Notes: generated by a model not told the origin, from the sequence alone. Numbered from the stretch's first letter, positions 1 through 8,220 are shown. The stretch: DNA of 64,000 nt from Pseudomonas asiatica (GCF_040214835.1 NZ_CP157874.1:3786001-3850000); one strand, 5' to 3'. Made by a program: numbers and translations.

Positions 1-1
1 G

Positions 2-694
2 AAGACCAACATCGCCTTCCTGCGGCGCATTCTCGCCCACCCGGCGTTTGCCGCAGCGGAGTTGGATACTGGCTTCATTCCGCGTCACCAGGAGGTTTTG
101 CTGCCCGCGCCTCGAGCGCTGCCGGCAGGCTTCTGGGAAGCCGCGGCCGAGGCCTGGTTGCAGGGCCAGGCCGTACACCAGCGAGAGGACGACCGCAGTT
201 CGCCGTGGGCCGAGCGCAACGGCCTGCGCCTGGGCCTGCCGGCGCGCAGCAGCCTGCACCTGGCGAGTGGTGGGCAGGACCAGGCGGTTGCCCTGGAACG
301 CAGCGCTGCGTCTACCTGGCAGTTGCTGGGCGAGCAATTGGTGCATGACCAGGCTGGCGTGCGACGCCAGCATCTGGCGATTCGCCGCGGTGGCACGTTG
401 TACTTGCAGTGGGATGGCGAGATGCATGCCATCGAAGCCTTCGACCCGATTGCCGAGGCCGAGGCCAGCCACAGCCACCAGGGCGGCCTGGGCGCGCCCA
501 TGAACGGCAGCATCGTGCGGGTGCTGGTGGAGCCTGGGCAGGTGGTGGAAGCAGGTACGGCGCTGGTAGTGCTGGAGGCCATGAAGATGGAGCACAGCAT
601 TCGCGCGCCACATGGCGGCACGGTGAAGGCGTTGTTCTGCCAGGAAGGGGATATGGTCAGCGAAGGGACGGTGCTGGTCGAACTGGCGGAGTAA
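2..694 (+). CDS. liuD: Biotin-dependent acyl-CoA carboxylase alpha subunit, C-terminal part (probably 3-methylcrotonyl-CoA carboxylase)
   Basis: The reading frame is open from base 2 and ends at TAA 692-694, so the 5' part lies outside the window. The first visible residues (TNIAFLRRILAHPAF, then a conserved ELDTGFI) match the end of a biotin-carboxylase domain. The last ~75 residues are a biotinyl carrier domain with the biotinylation motif EAMKMEH. Such subunits carboxylate biotin with ATP and bicarbonate and pass the carboxyl group to an acyl-CoA held by a partner beta subunit in the cytoplasm. Assignment to 3-methylcrotonyl-CoA carboxylase (leucine breakdown) rests on family resemblance and on remembered P. 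putida gene order. A geranyl- or propionyl-CoA carboxylase subunit is possible. No downstream gene in the same direction belongs with it; a REPIN follows directly. Confidence 0.8.
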   Translation, partial: KTNIAFLRRILAHPAFAAAELDTGFIPRHQEVLLPAPRALPAGFWEAAAEAWLQGQAVHQREDDRSSPWAERNGLRLGLPARSSLHLASGGQDQAVALERSAASTWQLLGEQLVHDQAGVRRQHLAIRRGGTLYLQWDGEMHAIEAFDPIAEAEASHSHQGGLGAPMNGSIVRVLVEPGQVVEAGTALVVLEAMKMEHSIRAPHGGTVKALFCQEGDMVSEGTVLVELAE

Positions 695-703
695 GACTCC
701 TGG

Positions 704-825
704 GGGGCCGCTTTGCGGCCCTTTCGCGACACAAGGCCGCTCCTACAGGTACGGTGCATGCCCTGAGGTTGGTGCGGTACTTGTGGGAGCGGCCTTGTGT
801 CGCGAAAGGGCTGCGCAGCAGCCCC
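704..825. repeat. REPIN (two inverted REP elements) between convergent genes
   Basis: Two inverted copies of a REP-like unit (GGCCCTTTCGCGACACAAGG at the left, its complement at the right), each with its own small palindrome, are separated by about 30 bp. The element fills the gap between the convergent carboxylase and repressor genes and probably also ends their transcripts. Confidence 0.85.
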
Positions 826-831
826 GGCAAT

Positions 832-1497
832 CTAGAAGGAGCCATGCACTCGCACGACCACCCCCAGAAACTCGCAACCATCCTCACACAGCAGCGCCGG
901 GTAGTTGCTGTTGAGTGCCTTCAGGTACCGTTGCCCACCTTCCTCCGCCAGCTCACGGAAAATCGCCGGTTTGCCCGGCTGACGAGCGATAACCAGACGC
1001 CCTGGCTCGGCATCTACCCCAGGGTCCACCAACATCCGCATGCCCTGCGGCACACTGCGGCCACTGGCGGCACTCATCGCATCATTCTCGACAGTCAGCC
1101 AGAACGCCTTGCCTTGGGCCAGATAGTCCGTCTGCTCGAACACACCTGGCTCCGCCCCATCTGCGATACCTAGCTCATCCCAGCCCAGCACCGGGTAGCG
1201 GAAGCACACGATGTATTGCATGAGGTCCAGGTCATCATCGGAGTCATCGACCTCGTAAATGCCACGCTCCTCGCCAACCTGACCAACAATGCGCAACTGT
1301 AGGCTGACGTTGTAATGGGGCATGCCAATCTCGACGAATGTGCGATTCATCGACTCGATCTTCGGCTGACGCCGCTTGTTCACCCAATGCCCCACGCTGC
1401 CTTGAGACACGCCAACGCGCTCGGCAAGCTGCTCTTGAGTAAGCCCTAGCTCCTCCATCCGGTCACGGACGAGGGCAATCCATTTATCCATATTCAT
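832..1497 (-). CDS. LexA/S24-like phage-type repressor with degenerate protease site
   Basis: This 221-aa protein has an N-terminal XRE-type helix-turn-helix (about residues 15-42, LTQEQLAERVGVSQGSVGHW) and a C-terminal S24 peptidase-like fold, the layout of LexA and CI-type repressors. In active members the nucleophile sits in a DSM motif. Here the motif reads NDAMS, with Ala at about residue 140. The catalytic Lys position (usually VKRL) reads IFREL, with Arg at about 181. Both dyad residues therefore appear lost, so RecA-stimulated self-cleavage is unlikely. ATG 1497 is taken as the start; an in-frame GTG lies at 1506 and another ATG at 1491, none with a strong ribosome site. The gene is divergent from the DUF6124 gene. 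The target is unknown, though autoregulation from the shared intergenic palindrome is plausible. Confidence 0.8.
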   Translation of the reverse strand: MNMDKWIALVRDRMEELGLTQEQLAERVGVSQGSVGHWVNKRRQPKIESMNRTFVEIGMPHYNVSLQLRIVGQVGEERGIYEVDDSDDDLDLMQYIVCFRYPVLGWDELGIADGAEPGVFEQTDYLAQGKAFWLTVENDAMSAASGRSVPQGMRMLVDPGVDAEPGRLVIARQPGKPAIFRELAEEGGQRYLKALNSNYPALLCEDGCEFLGVVVRVHGSF

Positions 1498-1567
1498 CGC
1501 TGGCACGATACGGACTGCCTTCTAGCGCTCAATAAACATTCAGTATTATTTATCGGAAAGCACAAAA

Positions 1568-1586
1568 ATACTTTAGGTATTAGTAT
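1568..1586. promoter_or_regulatory. Candidate operator palindrome in the repressor/DUF6124 intergenic region
   Basis: ATACTTTAGGTATTAGTAT has inverted arms ATACT/AGTAT around a 9-nt centre, with a nested ATAC/GTAT. It sits in the AT-rich 130-bp gap between the divergent S24-like repressor and the small DUF6124 gene, a usual place for a CI-type operator. Binding by that repressor is inferred. Confidence 0.4.
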
Positions 1587-1627
1587 CGACCTGAACCCTT
1601 TCCCTACTGGTGTTAGCAGGTATCAGG

Positions 1628-1939
1628 ATGAAACCACCGAAAAACGACGAAACAGATCTCGACAGCGAAGCCGCCCGCCGCGCCCTCGACTACTACCTCA
1701 ACCCCAACCCGCCGCGCCCCACCCTGGACAACAGGATCTGGACCCTGCACGAGGGTGTAACCGGCGACCAGGCCCATGAACACGCCATCGCCCTGCTGCG
1801 CTGCGCCGCCGCCACCGCGCAGGAAACCGCCACCCACCAGCACGGCAGCCAGCGCGAACTGACCTTTGCCCTGATGCACATGATGGACATGGCGCGCGCA
1901 CTGCTCGAGCACAAACGCACCGTGGAGTCGGGTTTGTAA
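1628..1939 (+). CDS. Small DUF6124-type protein
   Basis: The 103-aa product contains the RALDYYLNP stretch followed by a Pro-rich linker and a helical region rich in Ala, His and Leu. This is the arrangement of the pseudomonad DUF6124 (DUF3077-like) family, whose function is not known. ATG 1628 follows AGCAGGTATCAGG; an earlier in-frame GTG at 1610 is less likely. It has no signal peptide or membrane segment, so it is probably cytosolic. It stands alone, divergent from the S24-like repressor. Confidence 0.6.
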   Translation: MKPPKNDETDLDSEAARRALDYYLNPNPPRPTLDNRIWTLHEGVTGDQAHEHAIALLRCAAATAQETATHQHGSQRELTFALMHMMDMARALLEHKRTVESGL

Positions 1940-2047
1940 GCAGGAAAGAAGGGAGAGAACGTGATGGCCGGGTAACGGCGAAGGCCCCGATTGCCGGGAC
2001 AAGGAAGCGCACCGGTAAACTTTTTTACCGGATTAGCGAAAATTCAT

Positions 2048-2077
2048 TTGACCGGCAAATGATAACGATTATTATTG
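2048..2077 (+). promoter_or_regulatory. prrF promoter overlapped by a Fur box
   Basis: A -35 box TTGACC (2048-2053) and a -10 box TATTAT (2070-2075) are 16 bp apart. The -10 lies inside GATAACGATTATTATTGCA (2061-2079), which matches 13 of 19 positions of the Fur consensus GATAATGATAATCATTATC by my count. Bound Fe-Fur would block the polymerase, as known for prrF genes. Confidence 0.8.
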
Positions 2078-2081
2078 CACT

Positions 2082-2192
2082 CAGCTGATCGCGAGATCTG
2101 CTGGATAACCTGGAGCTTAGGTCGCTCTCAGATTATCTCCTCATCAGGCTAATCACGGTTTTTGACCCAGCTTTTTGCTGGGTCTTTTTTTT
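2082..2192 (+). ncRNA. prrF: PrrF-type iron-responsive small RNA
   Basis: A transcript of about 110 nt is predicted from a Fur-overlapped promoter to a strong terminator. The 5' end folds as CAGCTGATC-GCGA-GATCTGCTG. The middle carries the PrrF core, CTCAGATTATCTCCTCATC followed by AGGCTAATCACGG, which I recognise as the conserved pairing region of P. aeruginosa PrrF1/PrrF2. PrrF RNAs act with Hfq under iron limitation to repress iron-using proteins such as SodB, succinate dehydrogenase and aconitase. Only one copy is present here, consistent with non-aeruginosa pseudomonads where the two copies are unlinked. The exact 5' end (about 2082-2084) is inferred from the -10 box. Confidence 0.9.
2164..2192 (+). 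terminator. Rho-independent terminator of prrF
   Basis: GACCCAGC and GCTGGGTC form an 8-bp stem with a five-T loop, followed directly by eight T residues. Confidence 0.95.
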
Positions 2193-2287
2193 GGCTCTTC
2201 AGGCTAATGAAGATCGTGATGGCGCGCATGATAGCAAAGGTGTTTCAGGGCGTGAACGCTCATTACAAAACTTTGCGGAATCAGCAC

Positions 2288-2306
2288 TTGAGAATCAATC
2301 TCGTTT
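2288..2306 (+). promoter_or_regulatory. Possible second Fur box, upstream of the sigma-like gene
   Basis: TTGAGAATCAATCTCGTTT contains the palindrome GAGA-ATCAA-TCTC, a common form of pseudomonad iron box. It lies about 70 bp before the ATG of the sigma4/DUF4880 gene, separate from the prrF Fur box, so that gene may have its own iron-controlled promoter. Confidence 0.5.
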
Positions 2307-2375
2307 CACCTACGCTGATCACGCATCACGGAAGATGCCCCCATCCCTCCCCCTCCATAGAGCAAGGAGCTGTCC

Positions 2376-2891
2376 ATGACCCGTCTGCTGCTGCCCCTTG
2401 AGCACCCAACCCCTGCTGCCGAACATCATGCCGACGACGCCTTGCTGCACGCCCTGAAACGCCTGCCACGGCGTGTGCAACAAGTATTCCTGCTCAACCG
2501 CCTCGACCAACTGGACTTCGCCAGCATCGCCGCCCGCCTCGACCTGCCATTGGCGAGCATCGAGCGGCACATGGACAAGGCACTGCAGGCCGGTCGCTCG
2601 CGCCGGGATGTGCTGGCGAGTGTTGCCGGGCAATGGTATGTGCGCTTGCAGAGCCCACAGGTGACGGCGTGCGAGCGGATCGATTTTCGCCGTTGGCTGG
2701 ATGCGGACATGGCGAACTTGCAGGCGTTTCATGACACGGAACTGCACTGGCGCAGCCTGTTGGCACCGGCACGGCAGCTGGGCCAGGATGGTTGGTACCG
2801 GCAAGGTCGGGCGGCACTGTCGTTGGGCGGCTGTTCGGTTGCGGTCGGGCTTGGCGTGGCGGCGTTGGTGCTGTTTGGTTTCTGGGCCTGA
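2376..2891 (+). CDS. Hybrid sigma-70 region 4 / FecR N-terminal (DUF4880) membrane protein
   Basis: The 171-aa product joins three parts normally found in separate proteins. Residues ~20-72 (ALKRLPRRVQQVFLLNRLDQ onward) resemble sigma-70 region 4 of FecI-type ECF factors. Residues ~84-128 (FRRWLDADMANLQAFHDTE) match the DUF4880 N-terminus of FecR-type anti-sigma factors. Residues ~146-170 form one transmembrane helix. Sigma region 2 is absent, so it cannot be a complete sigma factor. Its place after prrF and behind a possible Fur box suggests an iron-linked role, perhaps competing with or tethering an ECF sigma/anti-sigma pair. The start follows GCAAGGAGCTGTCC. No FecR or TonB receptor gene is adjacent. 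Confidence 0.75.
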   Translation: MTRLLLPLEHPTPAAEHHADDALLHALKRLPRRVQQVFLLNRLDQLDFASIAARLDLPLASIERHMDKALQAGRSRRDVLASVAGQWYVRLQSPQVTACERIDFRRWLDADMANLQAFHDTELHWRSLLAPARQLGQDGWYRQGRAALSLGGCSVAVGLGVAALVLFGFWA

Positions 2892-3067
2892 TCAACACCT
2901 GCGCTACACCGTTATCGTTTTCACCGCGGATGGCTCGTTTGTTACTTCCGATAGAGTTGTAGGGCTTTTCCCTTGTCACTTATTACCGTTGAGTTCTGGT
3001 GCTATCCAGCCTTCTGCTGACTTGATAGCCGGCCCCTACCGCAGTTCATCTGTTGTGCAAACTGCTC

Positions 3068-3988
3068 TCAGTAGTTGAAATCATGACCGAGCTGGCCCTG
3101 CACCCATTCAAGGAATTGTCGAACCCTGGGGGTTTCAGCATGGCCTCGCGGAAATACCAGGTGGTGGGCACTGACGGGCGTCGCCAAGTCTTCCGCAAAT
3201 ACCGGTACCAACTCGCCCCGGGCGATATAGTCCTGCGCCAGCAGGGAACTCTCCAAGGCCAACCCATACCCATGGCTGGCGGCCTCCAGGCTCATGTAGG
3301 AGCGATCGAAGCTCAGGGCGTAGGGGGTTTGTGGCAACGCCACGCCTTGCTGGGCGAACCATTGGGGCCATTGCACCAATGCGGCTTCCGACAGGATCAG
3401 GTTCTGCCCCAGCAGATCGCCCGGCTGCTTGATAGGCGTACGCTCGAGAAGCTGTGGCGAGGCCAGCACAGTTGCACGCTCATGCCGGATGGTGCGCACT
3501 TCCAGGCTGGGCCAGTTGGGGTAGCCATGGCGGATATCCAGATCGATCTGATGGCGGCCGAAGTGCAGCGACTCGTAGGAGCACGACAGGTTGATCTGGA
3601 TCTGCGGATGACTGTTCCGAAAATGGTCCAGGCGCGGCAGCAACCAGAGCAGGCCAAAGCTAGGCGCGGAATGAAGCCGCAAGCAATCGAAGCCCACCGA
3701 GTTGCCGGCGCGCTCGGTGGCCGTAGCCAAGCTTTGCAATATGCCTGACACCTCGCGCAGGTACTGCTCTCCGGCCGGGGTCAATGCAACACCGCGCGCC
3801 TCGCGAATGAACAATGGACGACCGATCAAGGCTTCCAGATTAGCTATCTGGTGGCTCACCGCAGAGGGCGTGAGGTTCAACTGCTCTGCGGCCCGTGCAA
3901 CGTTGCCGAAGCGAGCGACTTGCTCGAAGGCCTGAATTGCTTTCAGGGAAGGGATCTGAGGCGATTTTCTGAGGATGTCCAGGCTCAT
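3068..3988 (-). CDS. LysR-family transcriptional regulator
   Basis: The 306-aa protein has an N-terminal winged helix (SLKAIQAFEQVARFGNVARA ... LTPSAVSHQIANLE, residues ~10-70) and a C-terminal periplasmic-binding-like effector domain, the standard LysR layout, closest to the GcvA/AmpR-like branch. ATG 3988 is chosen because AGGA lies 8 nt upstream; an ATG at 3994 is too near that site. It is transcribed away from the SDR/MFS/transketolase operon across a ~200-bp gap, so it is the likely activator of that operon in response to its substrate. The effector is not visible from sequence. Confidence 0.88.
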   Translation of the reverse strand: MSLDILRKSPQIPSLKAIQAFEQVARFGNVARAAEQLNLTPSAVSHQIANLEALIGRPLFIREARGVALTPAGEQYLREVSGILQSLATATERAGNSVGFDCLRLHSAPSFGLLWLLPRLDHFRNSHPQIQINLSCSYESLHFGRHQIDLDIRHGYPNWPSLEVRTIRHERATVLASPQLLERTPIKQPGDLLGQNLILSEAALVQWPQWFAQQGVALPQTPYALSFDRSYMSLEAASHGYGLALESSLLAQDYIARGELVPVFAEDLATPVSAHHLVFPRGHAETPRVRQFLEWVQGQLGHDFNY

Positions 3989-4185
3989 GACCATTTCCTG
4001 AAAGATTCGAAGCGATACCAAGGCTTTTACCTTCCTGTAAGCCCAGGGCACAAGTCGAGGGCTGAATTTTTTTCAGCACCGGGTGAAGGAGGCAGCGTTG
4101 CTCGGGGTCCTGTCCCGAACGAAGCTGTGCCTATCGGTTCTGCCGGAACCGCCGCTCACAACAACAACCATCTGGAGCACCTTCG

Positions 4186-4935
4186 ATGCTGTTAACAGGA
4201 AAATTTGCCGTGATCACTGGCGCGGCCTCTGCCCGCGGCATCGGCCGCGCAACAGCCCAGGCGTTTGCCGCTCAGGGCGCCAAAGTCGCGATCCTGGACC
4301 TGGACGCCTCTGCCGCAACCGAGGCTGCCGCTTCACTGGGCGAAGGCCACCTCGGCGTGGCTGCCAACGTTGCCGATGAAGCACAAGTGCGTGATGCCAT
4401 CGCTCAAGTGCTCGCGCAATTCGGCCGGATCGACGTGCTGGTAAACAACGCCGGCATCACTCAACCGGTGAAAACCCTGGAAATCACAGGGGCTGACTAT
4501 GACCGGATTCTCAACGTGAACCTTCGTGGCACCTTGCTGATGTCCCAGGCGGTGATCCCAACCATGCGGGCGCAACGCGCTGGCAGCATCATCTGCATGT
4601 CTTCTGTGTCTGCCCAGCGTGGTGGCGGCATCTTCGGTGGCCCTCACTACAGCGCGGCGAAGGCTGGCGTGCTTGGATTGGGCAAGGCGATGGCCCGTGA
4701 ACTGGGACCGGACAATATTCGCGTCAACTCGATCACACCAGGCCTGATTCACACTGACATCACCGGTGGCCTCATGCAGGATGAGCGCCGTCACGCCATC
4801 ATCGAAGGCATCCCGCTGGGCCGCCTGGGTGAGGCGCGCGATGTCGCCAATGCAGCTTTGTTCCTGGCCAGTGACCTGTCCAGCTACATGACGGGCATTA
4901 CCCTGGATGTCAACGGCGGGATGCTGATCCACTGA
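4186..4935 (+). CDS. Short-chain dehydrogenase/reductase (SDR)
   Basis: This 249-aa enzyme has the classical SDR layout: cofactor motif TGAASARGIG near residue 11, a DLD acidic residue at the end of beta-2 that favours NAD(H), NNAG near residue 88, and the catalytic Ser/YxxxK set (SSVSAQ ... YSAAK). SDRs of this FabG-like group interconvert a secondary alcohol and ketone in the cytoplasm. As first gene of an operon with a sugar-acid-type transporter and a split transketolase, it probably oxidises the imported polyol or sugar acid to the keto form. The substrate cannot be read from sequence. The start follows GGAGCACCTTCG. Confidence 0.88.
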   Translation: MLLTGKFAVITGAASARGIGRATAQAFAAQGAKVAILDLDASAATEAAASLGEGHLGVAANVADEAQVRDAIAQVLAQFGRIDVLVNNAGITQPVKTLEITGADYDRILNVNLRGTLLMSQAVIPTMRAQRAGSIICMSSVSAQRGGGIFGGPHYSAAKAGVLGLGKAMARELGPDNIRVNSITPGLIHTDITGGLMQDERRHAIIEGIPLGRLGEARDVANAALFLASDLSSYMTGITLDVNGGMLIH

Positions 4936-5010
4936 GCACCCGGTGCATCGTGACCTGCACCCGAGCCCGGCGCAGGCCACGCGTTCGATAACAACAAGAG
5001 ATCAGAACGA

Positions 5011-6309
5011 ATGACCACATTAGCGCTCGATGCGGTATCCGCCGCGCGCAGCAGTGCCTACCGTAAAACGGCCTGGCGACTGATGCCTTTTCTCATGCTC
5101 TGCTACCTGTGCGCCTATCTGGACAGGGTCAATGTCGGCTTTGCGAAGCTGCAGATGATGGACGACCTGGCCCTTTCCGAAGCGGTCTACGGACTGGGCG
5201 CCGGCATGTTCTTCATTGGCTATTTTCTCTGCGAGGTGCCCAGCAACATCATTCTGCACAAAGTGGGCGCTCGACGCTGGATCGCTCGCATCATGATCAC
5301 CTGGGGCATCATCTCGGCGATGTTCGCCCTGGTGGAGACAGCCTGGCAATTCTATACCCTGCGGTTTTTGCTGGGGATCGCCGAAGCAGGCCTGGCACCA
5401 GGGCTTCTGCTGTACCTGACCTATTGGTTCCCGTCTTACCGCCGGGCGAAGATGACCGCGCTGTGGTTCATCGCGATTCCGCTCTCGGGCATGGTCGGTG
5501 GCCCGTTGTCGGGTTGGATCATGGAGCGCTTTGCCGGCGTTCACGGCTGGGCGGGCTGGCAGTGGATGTTCCTGCTCGAAGCCATCCCAACGGTACTGGT
5601 GGGCGTTCTGGTGCTGAGCTACCTGAAGGATGGCGTCGATCAGGCTCACTGGTTGAGCGACGAAGAAAAAGGCCTGGTGCGCAAGGAACTGGCTGAAGAC
5701 GAGCAACACAAGGTAAACCACGGCTCGGTGGCCGACTTCATCCGCGACCGTCGGCTCTGGTTGCTGGCGGGCATCTACTTCTGCGTAGTGATGGGCCAGT
5801 ACGCAATCACGTTCTGGCTACCCACACTGGTACGTAATGCCGGCGTCAGCGAACCTTTGCACATCGGCCTGCTGACCAGCCTGCCGTACCTGTGTGCCAT
5901 CGTCGCGATGCTGTGGGCCGGGCGCAGCGGCGACCGTCACCGTGAACGCCGCTGGCATCTGGCGATCCCCATGCTGATCGGCGCACTGGGCCTGAGCCTC
6001 GCCGCAGCACTGGGCAGCAGCCTGACGCTGTCGATCCTCAGCCTGTGCCTCGCAGCAGCTGGAGTGCTATCCGCCTCTTCACTGTTCTGGATGCTGCCCA
6101 CCACGCTGCTGGGAGGTGTATCGGCGGCGGCAGGCATCGCGGCGGTGAACAGTTTCGCCAACCTTGCCGGCTTCTGCTCGCCGTACCTGATCGGCTGGGT
6201 CACTACCACCTTGGGCAGCAATGCCATCGGCATGTATCTCATCACGGCCGTACTCATGTTTGGCGCCTTCCTGGTGTCGCGAGTACCGGCTCATCTGGTC
6301 AATCGTTGA
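5011..6309 (+). CDS. MFS transporter, anion:cation symporter (ACS) type
   Basis: The 432-aa protein has about 12 hydrophobic segments and ACS-family signatures: YLDRVNVGFAKLQM after TM1, a long GIAEAGLAPG motif, and the loop WFPSYRRAKMTALWF. Family members import hexuronates, galactonate, tartrate, phthalate and similar acids by proton symport across the inner membrane. It lies 75 bp after the SDR and 21 bp before the transketolase N-subunit, so it is the uptake step of this operon. That points to a carboxylated sugar or small organic acid as substrate (inference). Confidence 0.88.
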   Translation: MTTLALDAVSAARSSAYRKTAWRLMPFLMLCYLCAYLDRVNVGFAKLQMMDDLALSEAVYGLGAGMFFIGYFLCEVPSNIILHKVGARRWIARIMITWGIISAMFALVETAWQFYTLRFLLGIAEAGLAPGLLLYLTYWFPSYRRAKMTALWFIAIPLSGMVGGPLSGWIMERFAGVHGWAGWQWMFLLEAIPTVLVGVLVLSYLKDGVDQAHWLSDEEKGLVRKELAEDEQHKVNHGSVADFIRDRRLWLLAGIYFCVVMGQYAITFWLPTLVRNAGVSEPLHIGLLTSLPYLCAIVAMLWAGRSGDRHRERRWHLAIPMLIGALGLSLAAALGSSLTLSILSLCLAAAGVLSASSLFWMLPTTLLGGVSAAAGIAAVNSFANLAGFCSPYLIGWVTTTLGSNAIGMYLITAVLMFGAFLVSRVPAHLVNR

Positions 6310-6330
6310 TTCGATAAAGGAGTCACTTCA

Positions 6331-7179
6331 ATGACTGCTGTGCCTACCTACACCGAGGCGCTGCCGCTGGCTGTGCGCGCTCGCAATATTCGCCGCCACG
6401 CATTGCGCATGGGGCAAGTCCAGGGCCAGGGCTATGTCGGCCAGGCGCTGGGCGCCGCCGACCTGCTGGCGGTCGCGTATTTCCATGCGCTGCGCCTCGA
6501 CCCCGGCAACCCCGAATGGGAGCAGCGCGACCGCTTCTATCTGTCCATCGGGCACTACGCGATCGCCCTCTATGCCGCACTGATCGAGGCCGGCGTAATC
6601 CCCGAGGAGGAGCTTGAAACCTACGGTAGCGACGACAGCCGCTTGCCCATGTCTGGTATGGCTGCCTATACCCCAGGCATGGAGATCACCGGTGGCTCGC
6701 TCGGCCACGGCTTGGGCATCGCCGTCGGCGCTTGCCTCGGGCTCAAACGCAAGGGTTCGGACAGCTGGGTCTACAACCTGCTGTCCGATGGCGAGCTCAA
6801 CGAGGGCTCGACCTGGGAGGCCGCCATGTCGGCCAGCCATTGGCGCCTGGACAACCTGATCGCCATCATCGATGTGAATAACCAGCAGGCAGATGGCCAT
6901 TCCAGCGAGGTACTGGCCTTCGAGCCAATCGTCGACCGTTGGCAAGCCTTTGGCTGGTTCGTTCAACGCGTGGACGGCAATGACCTGGATGCGCTGGTCG
7001 GCGCCTTCGACCAGGCCCGCGCCCACACCGGGGCGCAACCGCGCGTGATCATATGCGATACCCGCATGGGCAAAGGCGTGCCTTTCCTCGAAAACCGCGA
7101 CAAGACGCACTTCATTCGCGTCGATGAAAACGAATGGGACCTCGCCCTCAAGGCGCTGGACGCCGGGAGCCAAGCATGA
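6331..7179 (+). CDS. Transketolase, N-terminal (TPP-binding) subunit
   Basis: The 282-aa protein is the N-terminal half of a transketolase. It contains the conserved RDRFYLSIGHYAIALYAAL stretch, GSLGHGLGIAVG, and the thiamine diphosphate motif beginning SDGELNEG and ending in DVNNQQ about 30 residues later. With the next gene it would form a two-subunit enzyme moving a two-carbon ketol unit between sugar phosphates. Such split enzymes occur in dedicated pathways (apulose-4-phosphate and 6-deoxy-6-sulfofructose transketolases are known examples) and not only in the pentose phosphate cycle. The start ATG follows AAAGGAGTCACTTCA. Its stop overlaps the next start (ATGA). Confidence 0.92.
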   Translation: MTAVPTYTEALPLAVRARNIRRHALRMGQVQGQGYVGQALGAADLLAVAYFHALRLDPGNPEWEQRDRFYLSIGHYAIALYAALIEAGVIPEEELETYGSDDSRLPMSGMAAYTPGMEITGGSLGHGLGIAVGACLGLKRKGSDSWVYNLLSDGELNEGSTWEAAMSASHWRLDNLIAIIDVNNQQADGHSSEVLAFEPIVDRWQAFGWFVQRVDGNDLDALVGAFDQARAHTGAQPRVIICDTRMGKGVPFLENRDKTHFIRVDENEWDLALKALDAGSQA

Positions 7180-8174
7180 GCACTGTGAACTCACCCAAGA
7201 AACGCCTGACCACATCGGCCATGATCGCTTCGATTGCCGCCGACGGCCAGCCGACCCGCCCTGCCCCGTTTGGCCATGCCCTGGCAAGCCTTGCCGAGCA
7301 ACGTCAGGATATAGTTGGGCTAAGTGCCGACCTGTCCAAGTACACCGACCTGCACATCTTCGCCAAAGCCCACCCCGAGCGCTTCTATCAAATGGGCATG
7401 GCCGAACAATTGCTGATGAGCGCCGCTGCTGGCATGGCACGGGAAGGCATGACCCCCTTTGCCACCACCTATGCGGTATTCGCTTCCCGTCGGGCCTATG
7501 ACTTCATCTGCATGGCAATCGCAGAAGAGAACCTCAACGTCAAGATCGTCTGCGGGCTGCCCGGCCTGACCACCGGTTATGGTCCTAGCCACCAGGCCAC
7601 GGATGACCTGGCCATCTTCCGGGCGATGCCCAACCTGATGATCGTCGACCCCTGCGATGCGCTTGAGATCGAACAGGCTGTGCCAGCGATCGCTGCCCAT
7701 CAAGGGCCGGTCTACATGAGGCTGCTGCGCGGCAACGTACCCTTGGTGCTCGATCGCTACGATTACCAGTTCCAGCTGGGCAAGGCACAGGTGCTGCGCG
7801 GTGGTCGGGATGTGCTGTTGATTGCCAGCGGCCTCATGACCATGCGTGCGCTGGAGGCTGCCGAGCAGCTGCAAAAGGACGGTGTGGATGTATCGGTGCT
7901 GCATGTACCCACCATCAAACCGCTCGATGAGCAGACCATCCTCGCCGAGGCACGCAAGCCTGGTCGCCTGGTGGTCACTGCGGAAAACCACTCGATCATA
8001 GGCGGCCTGGGAGAGGCCGTGGCGGGCGTGCTGTTGCGCAATGGGGTCACTCCAACCTTCCGCCAGATCGCGCTACCGGATGCATTTCTCGATGCGGGTG
8101 CACTTCCGACCTTGCATGACCGTTACGGGATCTCCACTGACGCTGTGTCCAGGCAAATCAAGGCGTGGCTTTAA
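7176..8174 (+). CDS. Transketolase, C-terminal subunit
   Basis: The 332-aa product has the pyrimidine-binding domain (LSADLSKYTDLHIFAKAHPE, then QMGMAEQLLMSAAAGMAREG with the conserved Glu) and the C-terminal transketolase domain (HSIIGGLGEAVA). ATG 7176 overlaps the stop of the N-subunit by 4 nt, which implies coupled translation and a 1:1 complex. A longer frame from 7134 is only the overlap. The gene closes the SDR-MFS-transketolase operon; a REPIN follows the stop. Confidence 0.92.
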   Translation: MSTVNSPKKRLTTSAMIASIAADGQPTRPAPFGHALASLAEQRQDIVGLSADLSKYTDLHIFAKAHPERFYQMGMAEQLLMSAAAGMAREGMTPFATTYAVFASRRAYDFICMAIAEENLNVKIVCGLPGLTTGYGPSHQATDDLAIFRAMPNLMIVDPCDALEIEQAVPAIAAHQGPVYMRLLRGNVPLVLDRYDYQFQLGKAQVLRGGRDVLLIASGLMTMRALEAAEQLQKDGVDVSVLHVPTIKPLDEQTILAEARKPGRLVVTAENHSIIGGLGEAVAGVLLRNGVTPTFRQIALPDAFLDAGALPTLHDRYGISTDAVSRQIKAWL

Positions 8175-8220
8175 CCGCAGTTATGGGTAGCATTTTCTGA
8201 AGCAACGAAGATAGCGTTAA

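Noticed and set aside
2892..3067. Possible short gene between the sigma-like gene and the LysR gene
   Set aside because: Frames are short, lack a ribosome site and contain stops; nothing convincing is seen in this 176-bp gap.
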